Shown here piece after piece: positions 63,023 through 64,000 of a stretch of 64,000 nucleotides of DNA. Positions within the stretch are counted from its first letter, which is position 1. Each line of letters begins with the position of its first letter. The DNA comes from Terrabacter sp. Ter38 (GTDB lineage: Bacteria; Actinomycetota; Actinomycetes; Actinomycetales; Dermatophilaceae), in contig NZ_JALJRZ010000001.1 in assembly GCF_024519435.1 (NCBI RefSeq), positions 930,001 to 994,000 on the forward strand, written 5' to 3'. The translations under genes and the position numbers were made by a program. The notes beneath the pieces were generated by a model. It was not told the DNA's origin. It worked only from the letters and a program-made list of their open reading frames with translations, and searched no databases.

Positions 63023-63222
63023 CTGCTGGCCCACGCCTGGTCCAACGTGCGAGGCGGTCAGAGTGTCCCCCGGCGAACGAAGCCGATGGGCAGACTGAAG
63101 GAAGCCAGCGCGGGGCGCCGTCCCGGGAGCGCATCGCCGCGCCGACCACACCGCTCGGGGCGGTTCCCGTATGCCGGGTGCGTCCCGGCGCGCGTCGCCC
63201 CGTCGAGAGGCCGCCTGAGTCC

Positions 63223-63228
63223 TACGCT
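63223..63228 (+). promoter_or_regulatory. Leaderless -10 box for the esterase gene
   Basis: TACGCT ends 6 nt before ATG 63235. Confidence 0.5.
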
Positions 63229-63234
63229 CCCCGC

Positions 63235-64000
63235 ATGTCCTCCGACACCGGGCCGTCTCGACGCGTCGTCCTGCTCGCGGCGCTCGGGCTGGCGACGGCG
63301 ACGACCGGGTTCGGCGGCTGCTCCGCCACGGACGGGCCGATCCCCAGCGAGGGGGTGCTCTCGAACCACTTCGGCGTCGAGGCCCCGCGCTGGCGGCTGG
63401 CCGTGCCCCGCGCGAGCCGACCGCGTGGCCTCGTCGTGGCGCTGCACGGTTTCGGAGGGGGCGCCGATGACGCGTTCAACCTCGGTTTCGGCGATGCCGT
63501 CGAGCCCACGAGGATGGCGCTGGTCTCCGTCGACGGGGGCAACAGCTACTGGCACCCACGCCGCGACGGCAGCGACACCGGGGCCATGGTCCGTGACGAG
63601 CTCGTGCCGATGGCGCTCGAGGCCTGCAGGCTGCCGCCCTCGTCGCCGGTCGTCCTGCTCGGGTGGTCGATGGGCGGCTTCGGTGCGCTCCTCATCGCGA
63701 GCGAGCTCGGGCGTCCTCGCGTCAGCGGCGTCGTCGCCGCGAGCGCGGCGCTCTGGCGGAAGGGCAGCGAGACGCCTGCCCGGGCCTACGACGGGCGGGC
63801 CGACTTCGACCGGCACTCGGTCTTCAACCGACTGGACCGGCTGCGGGGCATTCCGGTGAGGCTCGACTGCGGCGCAGCCGACCCGTTCATCGCCGCGAAC
63901 CGCCTTCTGGCCCAGCGCCTTCCGGGCAGCGAGGCCCACTTCACCCCGGGTGGTCACGACGACGACTTCTGGAGGGGCAACATCAGCGCCGAGATGACGT
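63235..64000 (+). CDS. Secreted alpha/beta-hydrolase esterase, 3' end cut by window
   Basis: The frame is open from ATG 63235 to the last base (255 codons) with no stop. It begins MSSDTGPSRRVVLLAALGLA with a twin-arginine-like start and a possible atypical lipobox FGGC (Cys29). The hydrolase core has the oxyanion segment LHGFGGGADDAF, nucleophile elbow GWSMGGFG, the acid in DCGAADPF and the His in GGHDDDFW, so the catalytic triad is complete before the cut. It resembles predicted esterases/feruloyl-esterase-like proteins. Only a few residues are probably missing. Confidence 0.85.
   Translation, partial: MSSDTGPSRRVVLLAALGLATATTGFGGCSATDGPIPSEGVLSNHFGVEAPRWRLAVPRASRPRGLVVALHGFGGGADDAFNLGFGDAVEPTRMALVSVDGGNSYWHPRRDGSDTGAMVRDELVPMALEACRLPPSSPVVLLGWSMGGFGALLIASELGRPRVSGVVAASAALWRKGSETPARAYDGRADFDRHSVFNRLDRLRGIPVRLDCGAADPFIAANRLLAQRLPGSEAHFTPGGHDDDFWRGNISAEMT

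Overview
The window is about 70% G+C with nearly all third codon positions G or C. It carries many leaderless -10 boxes (TANNNT 6-7 nt before a GTG/ATG), a mycoredoxin, a WhiB7 and an AdnAB nuclease. This points to an actinomycete. The gene set and order suggest a Micrococcales member near Intrasporangiaceae (Janibacter/Knoellia/Phycicoccus-like), but that family assignment is inference. I see no tRNA, rRNA, CRISPR array, insertion sequence or prophage gene.

1-33 kb is a conserved actinobacterial housekeeping block. Its order recalls the Mycobacterium tuberculosis segment with whiB7, uvrD2, nudC, adnB/adnA, moeZ, rhlE and a parA-like gene. It holds a zincin-like protein, a NUDIX hydrolase, a YgjP-type metalloprotein, DUF5679, an orphan cyclodehydratase-like protein and an ABC1/AarF kinase. 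It continues with whiB7 behind a long attenuator-like leader, uvrD2, ppk2, mycoredoxin, nudC, an APH-fold pseudokinase, adnB-adnA, katG-furA, an alkyltransferase-like/VOC fusion, moeZ, TetR and DUF3107. Two GlsB-type membrane proteins, a ferritin-like protein, a RhlE-type helicase, a flavin/PPOX protein, an alcohol dehydrogenase and a ParA-like ATPase follow. Genome maintenance (UvrD2, AdnAB), redox defence (KatG/FurA, mycoredoxin) and intrinsic antibiotic response (WhiB7) therefore sit together.

33-53 kb is metabolic and accessory. It begins with a DinB/MPI-like protein and a RecB-family nuclease. Next is a five-gene minus-strand cluster: thiolase, carotenoid/lignostilbene-type oxygenase, double-HxlR regulator, acyl-CoA synthetase and nitronate monooxygenase, with a second thiolase divergent from it. 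This looks like one regulated catabolic unit of unknown substrate. MarC, a PHP phosphoesterase, an ECF sigma/membrane-partner pair, MaoC, ThrE, aminopeptidase P, a lipoprotein, a GSP17M-like membrane protein and an acyl-CoA dehydrogenase follow.

53.3-58.6 kb is the most unusual region: a minus-strand operon of an alpha/beta-hydrolase-CHAT protease fusion (1157 aa) followed by two tandem metacaspase-like proteases. All three proteases keep their His/Cys dyads. A RIO-type kinase with an SD-preceded upstream ORF is divergent from it. I regard this as the best candidate for an undescribed protease-based signalling, cell-death or defence module.

59-64 kb carries the RIO kinase, a nitroreductase, proS with an apparent 1-base frameshift, a Tat-exported extensin/peptidase-like protein and the start of a secreted esterase cut by the window end. 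Across the whole window the asymmetric octamer CGGCATAC occurs about ten times more often than I would expect, both in genes and between them.
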